From NCBI GenBank assembly GCA_963931865.1, contig OZ007512.1, positions 6,593,708-6,657,707 on the forward strand: a stretch of 64,000 bases of DNA. The letters are read 5' to 3'. Shown here in pieces: positions 23,401 through 37,187 of this stretch. The position numbers and the translations under genes were made by a program. Under the pieces are notes generated by a model. The model was not told the DNA's origin. It searched no databases and was given only the letters and a program-made list of their open reading frames with translations. This DNA is from Axinella damicornis. Taxonomy: Eukaryota > Porifera > Demospongiae > Axinellida > Axinellidae. Each line of letters starts with the position of its first letter. Position 1 is the stretch's first letter.

Positions 23401-25306
23401 GTACACGGCTAGTCTTCCCTGGGAGTGACACATGAGGCGCCCAGGTGGGTCAACGCACTCCTAGGTCCTGGCAACATTCTGTGCTGCCTAGGAGTGGAAT
23501 ACTATTATTCATGCTTGCAATTTGGGTGGCCCTGGGCTGGCCCACCACACACAAAATTAAGCTCCAATTTTCATCTGCTAATAGTGTGAGCTTATACACA
23601 TCAGTGCATCACACAGTGAGATTTGAAGGGAGGGGTATGCACACAATCTTGCTACACGTTGCCTAGTAACCAAACCTCTCCCACATAACAATAATTAGTT
23701 GCCATAATTATGTAATCCATTCCAGCCTCGTTCCAAGGCCTGGTACACCTAACCCCAGTTTCTGATTGCTTACAGTACGTTTTTGCATACTGCAAGCGAT
23801 TAAAACTGGAGGTGTATACAGAAGGCCCGGAAGCATGCTACATGTAGATTAATTCAAGACTTGCAAGGAAAAATGCTCTCCATCTGGTGATGAATGCACT
23901 ATGACTACAACAGGTCATGAACCACACTATCATCAGATCACAGAAAGCAGAAAAAAGGGGAGGGAGAATCTACTCATGTTACCACAGGTGTCACATGTTG
24001 CCTATAGCAACCAAACCACTCACTTTAATTGCTGTTCTAGGTGGCTTCTAAACCTCCAGTTTCTGATTGCTTACAGTGAGTTTTTGCATACTGCAAACAA
24101 TCAGAAACTGTGCATATAGAAGGACTAGTATAATGGGAACAAGGCTAATTCCAGACTTGTTTACATGAAGAATATGAGGCCATGAACCACACTATCATCA
24201 GATCACAGAAAAGGGGAGGGAGAATCTACTCATGTTACGTGCAAACACACCAGCACATGTTACATGTTGCCTAGCAACCAAATCAGTTTAGTTGCCGCTC
24301 TAGGCAGCTCCAGTTTCTGATTGCATGCTTACAGTGAGTTTTTGCACACTGCAAGCTATCAAAAACTGTATATAGAAGGACTAGTGGGAACAAGGAGACT
24401 GACTTGCTTACAAGAAGAATATGAACCACACTATCATCAGATCACAGCAGAGGGAGAATCTACTCATGTTACTCTATGCACACACACACACACCACCACA
24501 TGATACATGTTGCCTAGCAACCAAACCTTTTGGCATATTGACATCGCCATGTACATGTATCATGGGTTACAAGGACCATGGATTGCAGGCTGTCCTCATA
24601 GAACTACTACTACACAGTGGCGATGGAACCACAGCGGCAACGGGGGCTGGTAGCCCCGTGAAACTTGCCAAACTTTGCACCAGGTGCAGACCAAACAAGG
24701 CAAGAAAAACGGTCAAAGAAAGGGAAAGGTCTGGGAACTGATTGTGCAGGGACAGATCGATGATATATGATGTTGGTGCAAGGCGTTCAATGCAGTGAAA
24801 TATGCTACGAGAAATGGCTCTAATTTACAGCTGAAGAAATAGGACAAAATACATTCAGCATTTTATGCACGATATTGACTTTGCTACGGCCTCTGTTCTC
24901 AGCTCCTGTGAAGCTATAATAAACAATGGGTGGGCCCTTAATATCAACCGTGTGGAAGAACATTAATTAGCATGAGGGGGGGAGGGGGGGGGGGGGGGAT
25001 TATTAGGCCATTGCAGCTTCCTGTCCGCATGATAAGGATCTGAAACAGACAGACATGTAAGGTTATACTGACCACTTCTAAGCGTACTCAGATTCTCAGG
25101 ATTTTATGGGACTGTTGCTCATGTACAAGCAGTGGATACCAGGCCACTTCCCCTCCTCTTTCATCGTCTGGCTAATGAGGTCCCTACACACAAACACCAG
25201 TCCTGAACTGGGAGAAGCAAGCCAAACAGTACACACCCCTTTTCAATAATATTATGTCTAGACATACAAATTATTCAACACCATTAATAAACTTATGCAA
25301 GACATA
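20414..25306. other. Repeat-rich stretch, no confident gene
   Basis: I see no convincing gene. Contents: a polypyrimidine stretch with two GTGTGTTCATTC repeats (20788-20920), a TAGCCTCG-type MITE near 21287-21372, an inverted CGAGGGCAAG region near 22064, a run of about 31 G at 22771-22801, a GAACCACACTATCATCAGAT module at about 23921, 24187 and 24424, and a G-run near 24976-24999. A stop-free minus frame at 22936-23334 and its plus shadow look compositional. Confidence 0.4.
22771..22801. repeat. Homopolymer G tract
   Basis: About 31 uninterrupted G, next to a GGGA-rich stretch. It could form a G-quadruplex and is a likely place for assembly length error. Confidence 0.9.
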
Positions 25307-25897
25307 CCGTATAGCGGGAAAATTTGGCGGGCATTAAATTTGGCGATTTCAGCCAAAACGCCGTATTTTTTAATTTGGCGAATTTTTAATTTGGCGATCC
25401 TCGGCACAAATGACGTAACGGAAATGACGTAAGCCTTACTGCTAGGCCGGCCGGCGCTAGGTCAGTACAGTGTGAACTGTACATGTATCGATCGAGTGCG
25501 ACAGCTAGCCATGGAGACCTTCGAAGTAGAGAGATGTGTCAGAGGCTATCACGTTTTCCATACAGTTTGGAGCCCCACCGTCTGAGAGCGGCGACTGGAT
25601 TGCGCTGTGGCGGTGATGCGCACGCTCGAGCGCAATCGTTGGCCACGTTCCTCACACTCTCGTTAGCGGCTTGTAGTTCCTTCCCGGAGAGAGAGGAATC
25701 GCCGATGCCGCGTTCTCTTGGGAGTATACAGCTGTCTTTTCACTGGTACAGCGCCATAATCGATCGTATCCAGATGCGCATACCCGAGTGGCCGGCTGGG
25801 GTAGGGTTTAATATTGGCGGAATTTTAATTTGGCGATTTTTTCCTGCACCGCCAAATCGCCAAATTAAAACCCCCGCCAAATTTTCCCGCTATACGG
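25307..25897. mobile_element. MITE with CCGTATAGCGGG ends and TA duplication
   Basis: CCGTATAGCGGGAAAATTTG at 25307 is inverted at the right end (CAAATTTTCCCGCTATACGG, ending 25897). TA lies on both sides. Sub-terminal AATTTGGCGA words repeat on both arms. The 591-bp element carries a 180-residue stop-free plus frame (from 25483) with no recognisable transposase motif. It sits in a copy of the 24-30 kb repeat module, whose other copies lack it. A degenerate relative lies at about 41187-41757. Confidence 0.8.
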
Positions 25898-28008
25898 TAT
25901 GTGGCAGTAGGTGTGTAACCGTGGTAACCGGGCTGCTGAATGGTACATGCCTTTTCATTACATCCACACAGTCGTGTGCCTTTTTGCCTGACAGGCAAAT
26001 CAACCAACCACCTATGACATCATAATGGTGTATATGTAGTATACAGAGGTATTTGTTTAGAGCACTTAATTATTGGACAATTCCTTATTCAATACCGTGA
26101 ACACACATATACACAAGTGGTGTGCATGTAACCATGGTAACTGGTTACATGTGCTGTGGGGCTTGTGCGAAAGCCGGACTGCCAGATCACCAGATCACCC
26201 AGATTAGTAAAAATGTGAGCCGAAAAAAGAATGGACAATTACAGTAATTGCATGTTGAATGCATTCCCAGTATCAGAAAACAGTTGCTACTGCTTGCTTT
26301 ACAATGTCAGTGTGTTGTTCAGTATGGATAGTGGTAGTTGCTGGATAACTTAGTGTGGATATTCTACAAGCTACCGATGATAACTGAATCAGTTACAGTT
26401 TCTGATTGCATGCTTACAGTACGTTTTTGCATACATGCTGCAAAAGCTATCAAAACCTGTGTATATAGATGGACTAGTGGGAACAAGGAGACTGACTTGT
26501 TTACAAGAAGAATATGAGGTCATTGAACCACACTATCATCAGATCACAGCAGAGGGAGAATCTACTCATGTTACTCTATGCACACACACCTCCACATGAT
26601 ACATGTTGCCTAGCAACTAAAACCTGGCATATTGACATTGCCATGTACATGTATCATGGGTTACAAGGACCATGGATTGCAGGCTGTCCTCATAGAACTA
26701 CTACTACACAGTGGTGATGGAACCACGGCGGCAACGGGGCTGGTAGCCTAGTGAAACCGAACTTTGCACCACGTGCAGACCAAACAAGACACAGACAGCA
26801 AGAAAAATGGTCAGAGAAAGGGAATTTTAAAGGTCTCCATGGGAACTGATTGTGCAGGGACAGATTGATGATGTATGATGTTGGTGCAAGACCTTCAATG
26901 CAGTGAAATGCTATGAGAGCTGGCTCTTTACAGCTGAAGAAATAGGACAAAAGACATCCAGCATTATACGCACGATATTGACTTTGCTATGCGGCCTCTG
27001 TTCTCAGCTCCTGTGAAGCTGTAAAAAACAATGGGTGGGCCCTTAATATCAAATGTGGGAAGAACATTTGCATGAAGGAGGGGGGGGGGGGGGGGGTTAG
27101 GCCATTGCAGCTTCCTGTCCGCATGATGCGGATTTGACACAGACAGACATGTAGGGTTTTACTGACCACTTCTAAGTGTACACAGATTCTCAGGATTTTA
27201 TACGACTGTTGCTCATGTACAATTAAGCAGTGCATACCAGCTGAAGTACAATGCTAATTCAAGACTTGTTTTCATGAGGTCATGAACACACTCATGAACC
27301 ACACTATCATCAGATCAGAGAAAAGGGGAGGGAGTATATATATACTCGATCATGTTACATGCAAACACTACACCAGCACAGTTGCCTAGCAACCAACCCT
27401 TTTGGCATATTGACATTGAGGTGTAACTACATGGTCAGGTGCCCCTGGATAGTGATGATGCCTGCATTGCAGGCTGTCCTCATACAAGTACTACTACACA
27501 GTGGTGATATGGAACCACGGCGGCAACGGGGGCTGGCAGCCCTGTGAAACTTCCCGAAACAAGACACATGCAGACAGCAAGAAAAACAGTGAGAGAAAGG
27601 GAAAGGTCTGAGACCTGATTGTTCAGGGACGGATCGATGATACATGATGTTGGTGCAAGACCTTCAATGCAGTGAAATGCTACGAGAGCTGGTTCTTAAC
27701 AGCTGAAAAAATAGGACAAAAGACATTTTACACATGATATTGACTTTGCTATGCGCGGCCTCTGTTAGCCCCTGTGGGTGGGCGGCATGAAGTGGGGGGG
27801 GGGGTCATTGCAGCTTCCCGTCCGCATGATGCATGATATGGATTTGAAACAGACATGTAGGGTTTACATGACCACTTCTAAGCGTACTCAGATTCTCAGG
27901 ATTTTATGGGACTGTTGCTCATGTACAAGCAGTGGAGTATACCAGGCCACTTCCCCTCAATTTTCATGGTCTGCATGAGGTCCATGCACACACACAAACA
28001 CCAGTGGA

Positions 28009-29245
28009 CATGTATACACACCGCTTTTCAATAATATTATGTCTACACATACACCTTATATTCAACACCATGAATAAACTTATGCAAGAGGACTATTCCA
28101 GACAGGTGGTGTATACGTAACCATGGTAATGGGATGCCAACATAAAGAGGGCATGTCTGAGAGGGCATGTGGTGGGCAGAGTATAGATTTCTTCAAGAAA
28201 CACACTATGATCAATTCTTGACAAGGCACAACCTATGACCACACCCTACATGTAGTTATTTTACAATTAATTTTGTCTTCACTGTTCTCCTTGACAACAA
28301 GATATCAGCCTGCCTAGATGTTTTTGTTTCCTTCTGAAGATGTAACTACACAGAACCACCCAGCCTTTGCGATCATCTCCTGTCACCACTGACCATGCAA
28401 GTTATCTCGCTGCCACTCTTCTGCAGGAAGTACCAGTAGACTAGGTGTCACATGACCAAAGATGTGTTGCTGTTCTTCCAGACAGCTACAGCACAGCCTT
28501 GTTGCATCACCACATCTTCACGTTAAAGCTTTTGTGGGGGTGTACAGTTGAGATCAACTAGGGTATAGAAATTGGGGGACCAGGTGGAGAGATTATGGTA
28601 ACATGCTCTTCTAGACTGCTTGTGCGATGATCTGCTTAGCTTCCCAACTCTCAATAGCTGAGGGACAGACGGCAGTTGATAAAGGCCAAAAGTATCAATG
28701 AAGTGACTTGGCCAGTTACATTTAGACATACATTATGCGCAATACTACACCAGTGGACATACACACCCCTTTCAATAATATTATGTCTACACATACACCT
28801 TATTCAACACCATGAATAAACTTATGCAAGAGGACTATTCCAGACAGGTGGTGTATACGTAACCATGGTAATGGCATGCCAACATAAAGAGGGCATGTCT
28901 GAGAGGGCCAGTGGTGGGCAGAGTATAGATTCTTCAAGAAACACACTATGACCAATTCTTGACAAGGCACAACCTATGACCACACCCTACATGTAGTTAT
29001 CTTACAATTAATTTTGTCTTCACTGTTCTCCTTGACAACAAGATATCAGCCTGCCTAGATGTTTTTGTTTCCTTCTGAAGATGTAACTGCACAGAACCAC
29101 CCAGCCTTTGCGATCATCTCCTGTCACCACTGACCATGCAAGTTATCTCGCTGCCACTCTTCTGCAGGAAGTACCAGTAGACTAGGTGTCACATGACCAA
29201 AGATGTGTTGCTGTTCTTCCAGACAGCTACAGCACAGCCATTGTT
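28009..29245. repeat. Long direct repeat, two copies of about 500 bp
   Basis: 28009-28510 and 28748-29245 match almost base for base (for example AGGACTATTCCAGACAGGTG and GACCAAAGATGTGTTGCTGT), separated by about 240 bp of unrelated sequence. Few differences, so the duplication is young. Confidence 0.85.
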
Positions 29246-29929
29246 GCATCATAACATCATGGCCATGTCTGGGTCCTGGTCGGCACTGGGAGGGCTATTT
29301 CCATCGTTTTTGGCATAAATGGGGTCAGAAAGTAGCCGTCTGGCTTTGTAGGGCCTCCATTTCCAGCATACATCGCCCGTTTTTTCAGCTACAACAGGTT
29401 GCCATTTCTCGGGAGACTTGATTGCAATCCGTTAATTGGTGGGCATGGTTATTATGCTTAGTATAGCTGAAATTACCGGGTGCACCCACCCACCTCCCCC
29501 TGTCCCGCCCTTTCTGCTGTCGCAGAACCTATCTCCCAAGGACATTGCTGGAAGTCACATGATGAAGCTGAAAGTATTATGACGACATTTAGCACTATGG
29601 GCCCTAAAGGGTTAGCTAAGCAAGTAAAGATGTCAACTACACAGGCCTCTAAAACAATACTATGTGTAGCTATCAGACGTCATAACGATCGTGGAAACAA
29701 AATTTTTGTGTTCATCGGAAAACACAGAAAGAATTAGTACCTCATGAAATTCAATGTGTTCATTAGGATTGGGAATAAGTATACACTCCTTGAGAAGGGA
29801 CAAGAGAGCTTCCGAAATACTGTGAATCTTCTGTACTTCCGTGAATGCTAAAGTTGCTTTGATGCCAGGAAATCTCTGCTCTAAATTTCATCTTACATCT
29901 CATACACATCCTACACCCCTGGCACATAT

Positions 29930-30232
29930 CATACACATCACCCCCGCACACCTACACATCCGGCACGGCACTGGCACACCTACACCTCCAGCACACCTAC
30001 ACCCCTGCCCACCTACACCCCTGACACACCTACACCCCTGGCACACTACACCCCTGGCACACCTACACCCCTGCCCACCTACACCCCTGACACACCTACA
30101 CCCCTGGCACACTACACCCCTGGCACACCTACACCCCTGGCACACCTACACCCCTGACACACCTACACCCCTGACACACCTATACCCCTGGCACACCTAC
30201 ACCCCTGGCACACCTACACCCCTGGCACAAAC
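29930..30232. repeat. ACACCTACACCCCTGGC satellite
   Basis: Many tandem 17-18-bp units with variants (CCTGAC, CCTGCC). A longer-period repeat of several units is also visible: the order GCCC-GACA-GGCA recurs. Open frames here (Thr/Pro/His) are compositional. Confidence 0.9.
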
Positions 30233-30784
30233 ACATGAATTTGTTACTGTGGGGCTTGTGTAAAATCCAGACTGCCGGCTCCCCCAAAAATGCAAGCCAA
30301 AAAAGAATGGACGATTATGGTAATTGCATGTTGAATGAATTTCCGGTATCGGAAAACAGTCACTTCTGCTTGCTTTACAATGTCAGTGTGTTGTTTAGTA
30401 TGGATAGTGTTAGTTGCTGGATATATAACTTAGTGTGTATTCTACAAGCTACCGATGATAACTGAATCGGAGCGTCGCCGGCAGCGTGGACTTGTCGTCA
30501 TCGTTGGTTGCTGGATCATGGGTAGACTGTCTGAGACACAGCACTGGCAGGTTAGCAGCGATCATGTATGGTACAGTATTTCTGCCTGCACAACATTCCA
30601 CTAACTTGCTGAACTTGACAGGCCTATGATCGAGAATCCCAGCCTTGCATGTGTAGTGTTTATGGTCCATCTAAAGACTTCCTGATTCAGTGCAGCTGCT
30701 AACTGAGGTACCGGCAGTCACTGCATACAGAATGTGTTGTACTCCCCAGCACAGTGAGTCGATATCAGCAGCACAAATACTCAG

Positions 30785-30953
30785 CTGACACGCTAACAAA
30801 CATCGTCCCGGATGTGCAAGCGCAATGCGCCAGCGTGCATACTAAACTGACCGTTCCTTTTTTGAACAGCAATTTTGGTGATCAGGGTGATCTGGCGGTC
30901 CAGCAGCCCTGTACTGTGGGCACATCCTACACCTTTGTAGTGAATATTTGTAG
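30785..30953 (+). CDS. Candidate exon, unknown protein
   Basis: A TACTCAG acceptor and a TGTAG/GTGAGC donor bound a frame (phase 1 in, phase 2 out) that encodes DTLTNIVPDVQAQCASVHTK, then VPFLNSNFGDQGDLAVQQ and TVGTSYTFVVNIC. Composition and borders look genuine and the style is that of an extracellular beta-rich domain. I do not recognise it and find no partner exon nearby. Confidence 0.35.
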
Positions 30954-32589
30954 GTGAGCTCTAGAGAGGAAATTCATCATCATTCTACATCTATTCTTAC
31001 ACTCACCTCAGAGGAGGAAATGTTTTGATTGGCACAAGTACACACAAACCAGTTGCACCAACAAACGACTTCGACTTCCCAGGTTAACTCACTGGTATAC
31101 ATGTGTGTTGTGAAAAACGTGAAAATGAGGGTCAAAACCAGTCCAGGCTGTTTGCAGGGCGAGAGTGAGGTCTAAACTGAGCTTCAGGAGGTGATTTGCA
31201 AAAATCAATCGGCTCACTGGTATAGTCTCAGTACCAGACCTCAGCACGAGGGTCTGGTACCGAGACTACTGGACTACTGGACTGAACTAACTGGACTGGA
31301 CTACAGGACAGGGTTTTATTACAGCACACATCTACTGCCAGTGTGGCATAGAAACCAGCTAGTTACTCACTAACTGACAGCCAGGTGTCACCCTCTGGAA
31401 GGCCCTCCGTCATCTCCCCCAATCACCAGCACTGGGACCAGCTGGGGATTGGATGTGAGAGACATTCCTCACATCACATCTGTATCATAGCTACCAAGTG
31501 CATGGCAGTGTGAGACCCCTTGCCCACGCTTCCTGGGGGTGATTTGGGCTGATTGTGGGGTAGGTCCCTTTACCCAGTCAACACAGCTGGACACCAAAAA
31601 GATCATAGGCAGTGGTCTTCTACACATGCACAGGCAGTTCAGTTCAGAGGCTTTATTGGCATCAGCCTGTGCTCATTGAAGTCATAAGGGGATCACAGGT
31701 CTAGCACAAGCTTCAATGGATGTGTTCTGTACACACCTGCATTCCTCGCTTGCTTCAGGTAGTCGTAGAGCAATGTTACTTGACTCAGATATCCTGCCAC
31801 AGCTTGTTATACACATAGTACATGTAGTATTTCCATTCCCAGACTGCAAGGCAGGATCCATGTAGGACAAGGGGTAGGGATAAGAATTCTGAGACTATCC
31901 CGGACGTTCATGGGACGGTTGGTAAATAAGAGCTTTTGATATTATACTGATTTACGTACACTGATGATATGGCTGTGTGTTTGGATGCCCAGCTAGAAGT
32001 AGACCCCAGGTCCGTGAGACCAGCACAGTGATTAGACACTATCCTGAATAATCAGGTACACAGTACTACCGAGAATTTGGGTCTATGCAATGCCACTTTG
32101 GAAACTCATAAATTATTTGAACCTCCTATTGACGTGATAGTCTGGTCCCCAGACCCTAACCCGGAGGCGTGTGAACTTGCATGATAATTTATTGTGATCC
32201 ATGCACTTACATCCTTGCACCCACAGCCTCGTGGAGTCTCCTTCCCCTGTTCACGCGGCAGGCACCAAATCACTACATACAGCACTAGCAATTTAGTCTA
32301 GCATAGTTAGTTCGCATGCTGATAATTTGCGACACCTACCGGAAGTAAACTCGCACTTAGTTAATTGGTTGCCTTCGCGCGCGCCGTGCCCCACCCTGTT
32401 TTGATAGGTGGGTGGGGCTGGTCGGTGAAACTTCGTTGCGGTAGTATTGTAGCGGCACAGAGTGATCGTCGTGCTTCTGTTATTCAAGTCTCGCTCTCTA
32501 TCAGTGTCACGGAAGCGGCTGGAAAACTGCGAAGACTCAAAACCTGCCAAGAGGGTCAATTCACCACCAAACTGTACTCTAGTTACTGC
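30954..32589. other. Non-genic stretch before the tandem array
   Basis: Holds a TAGTCTCAGTACCAGACC hairpin at about 31223-31267 and a run of CTGGACTACTGGACTG words. The two overlapping plus frames at 32365-32671 end near a TGCC/GTAAGT donor at about 32669 and may include a first exon; part of it belongs to the repeat unit described next. Confidence 0.35.
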
Positions 32590-35500
32590 GAACAAGTCCA
32601 AGTCGTGCCCCGCCCCTTTTGTGCTACCTATTACAGATAGAAACGGCTGCCCCAGAGAATATTTGCCGTAAGTACTTGTATCCAATTCCCCAAGTTTGCT
32701 ACAACTGTTAACTTATGTGCATCACCCGTTTCTGGAGGTCGGAAACTCCATGATCAACACAATCCGTTAAATTGCTTGAAACTAATTATGCAGTGACTGA
32801 GTTTGACTGGAAACAATGGGAATTGTAATTATGAGCTAACTTGAACTTCAAATACTGCGTGTGTCATTGTACAGTGTGTGGGTAAATATAAGATTGGATA
32901 TGGACAGCAAAATAATCATTACGATAAAACTACAGTATGCAAACTATTTTGTTTACAGAAAAGTAACTTTTATTCATAATGATGAATAGTGGAAAGGGAC
33001 TTCTATGTTCTCCACCCATGGCTGATACATGTAGAAGCATTTCCAGTTAAGATATATGCAAAGCAGTGGCATCGTCCATAGATAATAGCTATTATCTCTG
33101 CATCATCTAATGACACATGCAGCTGCTGAACTGGATAACTATGAGTAATGGATCTATATGCATGCACCATAGTATGCATTGTGTATAATTGAGTCATTAC
33201 CTTGACTCACTATCTGTTGAGGACAGAGCAATACCTATCTAATATCGGACATTTCAAGCGTAGTTATAGGATCGGGTGGTCTCATCACAGATATCAATGT
33301 CACACCTGATTTCATAGTTCACTTGTAGTAGTTATTCACATGTAGCAGGATTTAATTGCAGCTCTAATTGACCAATAATTTTTCAGACAAGTTGACAAGT
33401 TCTAATGTGACTCATATACACGACCACAGTTTGTTAACTGATCAGACACTAAGTTAGCTCTTTCTTTAGAGGAGTGAAACAATAATACTTGAAGTGCAGG
33501 TCAATGACAAGATTGGGTATGTCTCATTATATTATGGTTATTGGCACAATCTGATATTCATAGCTCATTCTAATAGTTTACTGGCAAGATTCAATCACTG
33601 TGTGAGATGAGCTTGCATGCTCAGTTTGCATGCACTCTCAAACCAGGCACAGATAACATGATACATTCTCCTGCGAGAGATATACATATTACAATTTGCT
33701 GAGATCTATAGCTACGTGGCATGCTCTCCCTCCCCAGAATATTTTGCATTAACTGTGATAGAGGCATCTGGAGGAGTTTGGGACTCTTCTGAGCTCACGT
33801 TGCTATTATTACATCAAAGCTGAAAGCAGTTCAACTGTGCAAGACACAGTACTATAATATTATCTATGGTACTATGGAGAATTTGGTGGCCGGGTCTATA
33901 TATACACTCTATATTGGGAAGCAGAATACGTATAATAACCATCTGGTTGCCTCCTGCTGTAGACTACCCATGAAATATTGCCGCTTTGAACAAGTCCAAG
34001 TCATGCCCCACCCCTTTTGTGCTATCTATTACAGAGAGAAACGGCTGCCCCAGAGAATCTCTGCCGTAGGTACTTGTATCCAATTTCCCCACAACTGTCA
34101 ATTAACTTAAGTGCATCACCCGTTTCTGGAGGTCGGAAACTCCATGATCAACACAATCCGTTAAATTGCTTGAAACTAATTATGCAGTGACTGAGTTTGA
34201 CTGGAAACAATGGGAATTGTAATTATGAGCTAACTTGAACTTCAAATACTGCGTGTGTCATTGTACAGTGTGTGGGTAAATATAAGATTGGATATGGACA
34301 GCAAAATAATCATTACGATAAAACTACAGTATGCAAACTATTTTGTTTACAGAAAAGTAACTTTTATTCATAATGATGAATAGTGGAAAGGGACTTCTAT
34401 GTTCTCCACCCATGGCTGATACATGTAGAAGCATTTCCAGTTAAGATATATGCAAAGCAGTGGCATCGTCCATAGATAATAGCTATTATCTCTGCATCAT
34501 CTAATGACACATGCAGCTGCTGAACTGGATAACTATGAGTAATGGATCTATATGCATGCACCATAGTATGCATTGTGTATAATTGAGTCATTACCTTGAC
34601 TCACTATCTGTTGAGGACAGAGCAATACCTATCTAATATCGGACATTTCAAGCGTAGTTATAGGATCGGGTGGTCTCATCACAGATATCAATGTCACACC
34701 TGATTTCATAGTTCACTTGTAGTAGTTATTCACATGTAGCAGGATTTAATTGCAGCTCTAATTGACCAATAATTTTTCAGACAAGTTGACAAGTTCTAAT
34801 GTGACTCATATACACGACCACAGTTTGTTAACTGATCAGACACTAAGTTAGCTCTTTCTTTAGAGGAGTGAAACAATAATACTTGAAGTGCAGGTCAATG
34901 ACAAGATTGGGTATGTCTCATTATATTATGGTTATTGGCACAATCTGATATTCATAGCTCATTCTAATAGTTTACTGGCAAGATTCAATCACTGTGTGAG
35001 ATGAGCTTGCATGCTCAGTTTGCATGCACTCTCAAACCAGGCACAGATAACATGATACATTCTCCTGCGAGAGAAATAAAACTATGCATATTACAATTTG
35101 CTGAGATCTATAGCTACGTGGCATGCTCTCCCTCCCCAGAATATTTTGCATTAACTGTGATAGAGGCATCTGGAGGAGTTTGGGACTCTTCTGAGCTCAC
35201 ATTGCTATTATTACATCAAAGCTGAAAGCAGTTCAACTGTGCAAGACACAGTACTATAATATTATCTATGGTACTATGGAGAATTTGGTGGCCGGGTCTA
35301 TATATACACTCTATATTGGGAAGCAGAATACGTATAATAACCATCTGGTTGCCTCCTGCTGTAGACTACCCATGAAATATTGCCGCTTTGAACAAGTCCA
35401 AGTCATGCCCCACCCCTTTTGTGCTATCTATTACAGAGAGAAACGGCTGCCCCAGAGAATCTCTGCCGTAGGTACTTGTATCCAATTTCCCCACAACTGT

Positions 35501-36280
35501 CAATTAACTTAAGTGCATCACCCGTTTCTGGAGGTTGGAAACTCCATGATCAACACAAATCATACTTAAAGTGCTTGAAAGTAAGTAGGAAGTAACTCAG
35601 TTCGATCAGACTGACTGGAAACAAACTGATCATGCCAACTCGAACTTCAACTACTGCATGCTTGTGTCATTGTACAGTGAGAGGTGCCATCAACCAGTTA
35701 ATAAGAACTGGGTGTGGCCAACATCATACTGATGAATATTGGAAAGGAATTTCAATATTCTCCACTGAGAGATCGTATAGTTATATTGGACAGGCCACTT
35801 TATCCAGGCTGATAGAAGCATGCATTTCCAGTTAAGATAATATTATATGCAAAGCAGTGACGTCTATTAATGACTCATGCTGCTACTGAACTGGATATGG
35901 GTAATGGATATGCACCATCATAATAGCCATAATTGAGGCCATTATACCTTGTCTCACTATATCTTTGGTAGAGAGAGACATTAGCTTTAAGGACAAATAA
36001 TATCGGACATTTCAAGCGTAGTTGTAGGATTGGATGTGTGTCATTCTTTGTCACAACCTGATATTTACAGTTCACTTGTACCTAGTAGTTATTCACATGT
36101 ATATAGCAGAATTTAATTGCAGCTCTGAGTGACCAGACAAGTTCAATGACATGATTGGGTGTGTCTCATTATCAATATCTGATATTCATAGTTCGTTCTA
36201 GTAGTCAAAGCAAGATTTAACTGCATTGCTGAGTGATCAGTGTATACTTTACTGCTATGTAAATAACATGCATGCTCAAT
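32590..36280. repeat. Tandem triplication, unit about 1.4 kb
   Basis: The word GAACAAGTCCAAGTC starts units at 32590, 33988 and 35390 (1398 and 1402 bp apart). Units 1 and 2 are nearly identical over their length. Unit 3 matches closely at its start and is shorter and more diverged later (for example ACATTTCAAGCGTAGTTGTAGGAT). Every unit starts with an exon-like piece (CTATTACAG acceptor, then CTGCCCCAGAGAAT and GCCGTA(A/G)GT). Frames at 33003-33197 and 34397-34591 are the same frame in two copies. Confidence 0.9.
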
Positions 36281-36658
36281 TTAGCCTCGTTCCCAGGCCC
36301 AACCGAAGGTAGTTAGCTGTATCAGAGGCTCTCTACGAGGTGAGAGCAACACCTAGGACATTATTCTGAAAAGTGAGTTTGTCCTAGCTACCTGTTGCAC
36401 TAGCCTTTACCAGCAGACTGAGCCATGCTGAGCAGCGTGGTTGCGGCAATGCCTCTAGCTAGCTCTTGAACACCACTGCCAGCTCTGGTGAGTTAAAACT
36501 ATACTCGCCAAATCTGCTGCATGCCCAATTCGCTAAAATTAGTACCCGCAAATAGTAGTGACCTTAAGGTATACAGATCCGTGCATTGTTCTGGCATAAT
36601 GCTTTTGATTGACGCATTTGAGCTGTATAATTATGCCAGAATAATAGAGCAATGTGAA

Positions 36659-37187
36659 GCATAATGGATTCAAGCCTAGCACTCTCACACACAATAATGG
36701 TTTCGTGAATTGCATGAGGTATTTCTTAATTGCTAGTAGCAGTTGAATGGGATCAGAACATACTTGACCAAAGCCTACAGAGTATACACCTTATACTTTA
36801 TTGGACAATGGTAATCGGCTATAATGTTACTTTCCAGGATCGACTCTAAATGCATCCTGTGAAGCAGTTTCAAAGTGTAGCTACATTATAAATAGTGGGA
36901 TTGAAATCTCTCGACGATGATCACCGGCTTCGGTTTCCAGTTCCTCGTGACTGGTTTATCAGGTGCATAATGGATTCAAGCCTAGCACTCTCACACACAA
37001 TAATGGTTTCGTGAATTGCATGAGGTATTTCTTAATTGCTAGTAGCAGTTGAATGGGATCAGAACATACTTGACCAAAGCCTACAGAGTATACACCTTAT
37101 ACTTTATTGGACAATGGTAATCGGCTATAATGTTACTTTCCAGGATCGACTCTAAATGCATCCTGTGAAGCAGTTTCAAAGTGTAGC
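36659..37187. repeat. 224-bp direct repeat, identical copies
   Basis: 36659-36882 and 36964-37187 appear identical (GCATAATGGATTCAAGCCTA through CAGTTTCAAAGTGTAGC), 305 bp apart start to start. A very recent duplication, or an assembly haplotype artefact. Confidence 0.85.

Larger units (their letters stand above)
25898..30784. other. Duplicated repeat modules, no confident gene
   Basis: Several long modules recur: a block opening GAACCACACTATCATCAGAT (26525, 27297; also 24424) and passing through CGGCAACGGG; a block at about 26157-26390 matching 30248-30465; and a long direct repeat 28009-28510 / 28748-29245. G-runs lie near 27083 and 27796. An RNTVPYMIAANLPV-containing minus frame at about 30470-30600 is the only exon-like stretch and is weak. 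Confidence 0.45.

Noticed and set aside
25483..26025. 180-residue open frame as a host gene
   Set aside because: It starts inside a MITE and crosses its right terminal repeat; no homology is recognisable. Kept only as an oddity of the element.
29841..30263. Thr/Pro/His repeat protein
   Set aside because: Purely from the ACACCTACACCCCTGGC satellite, open on both strands.
33003..34591. Two identical 64-residue minus-strand proteins as real genes
   Set aside because: They are the same frame in two copies of the tandem unit; identity reflects the recent duplication and not selection.
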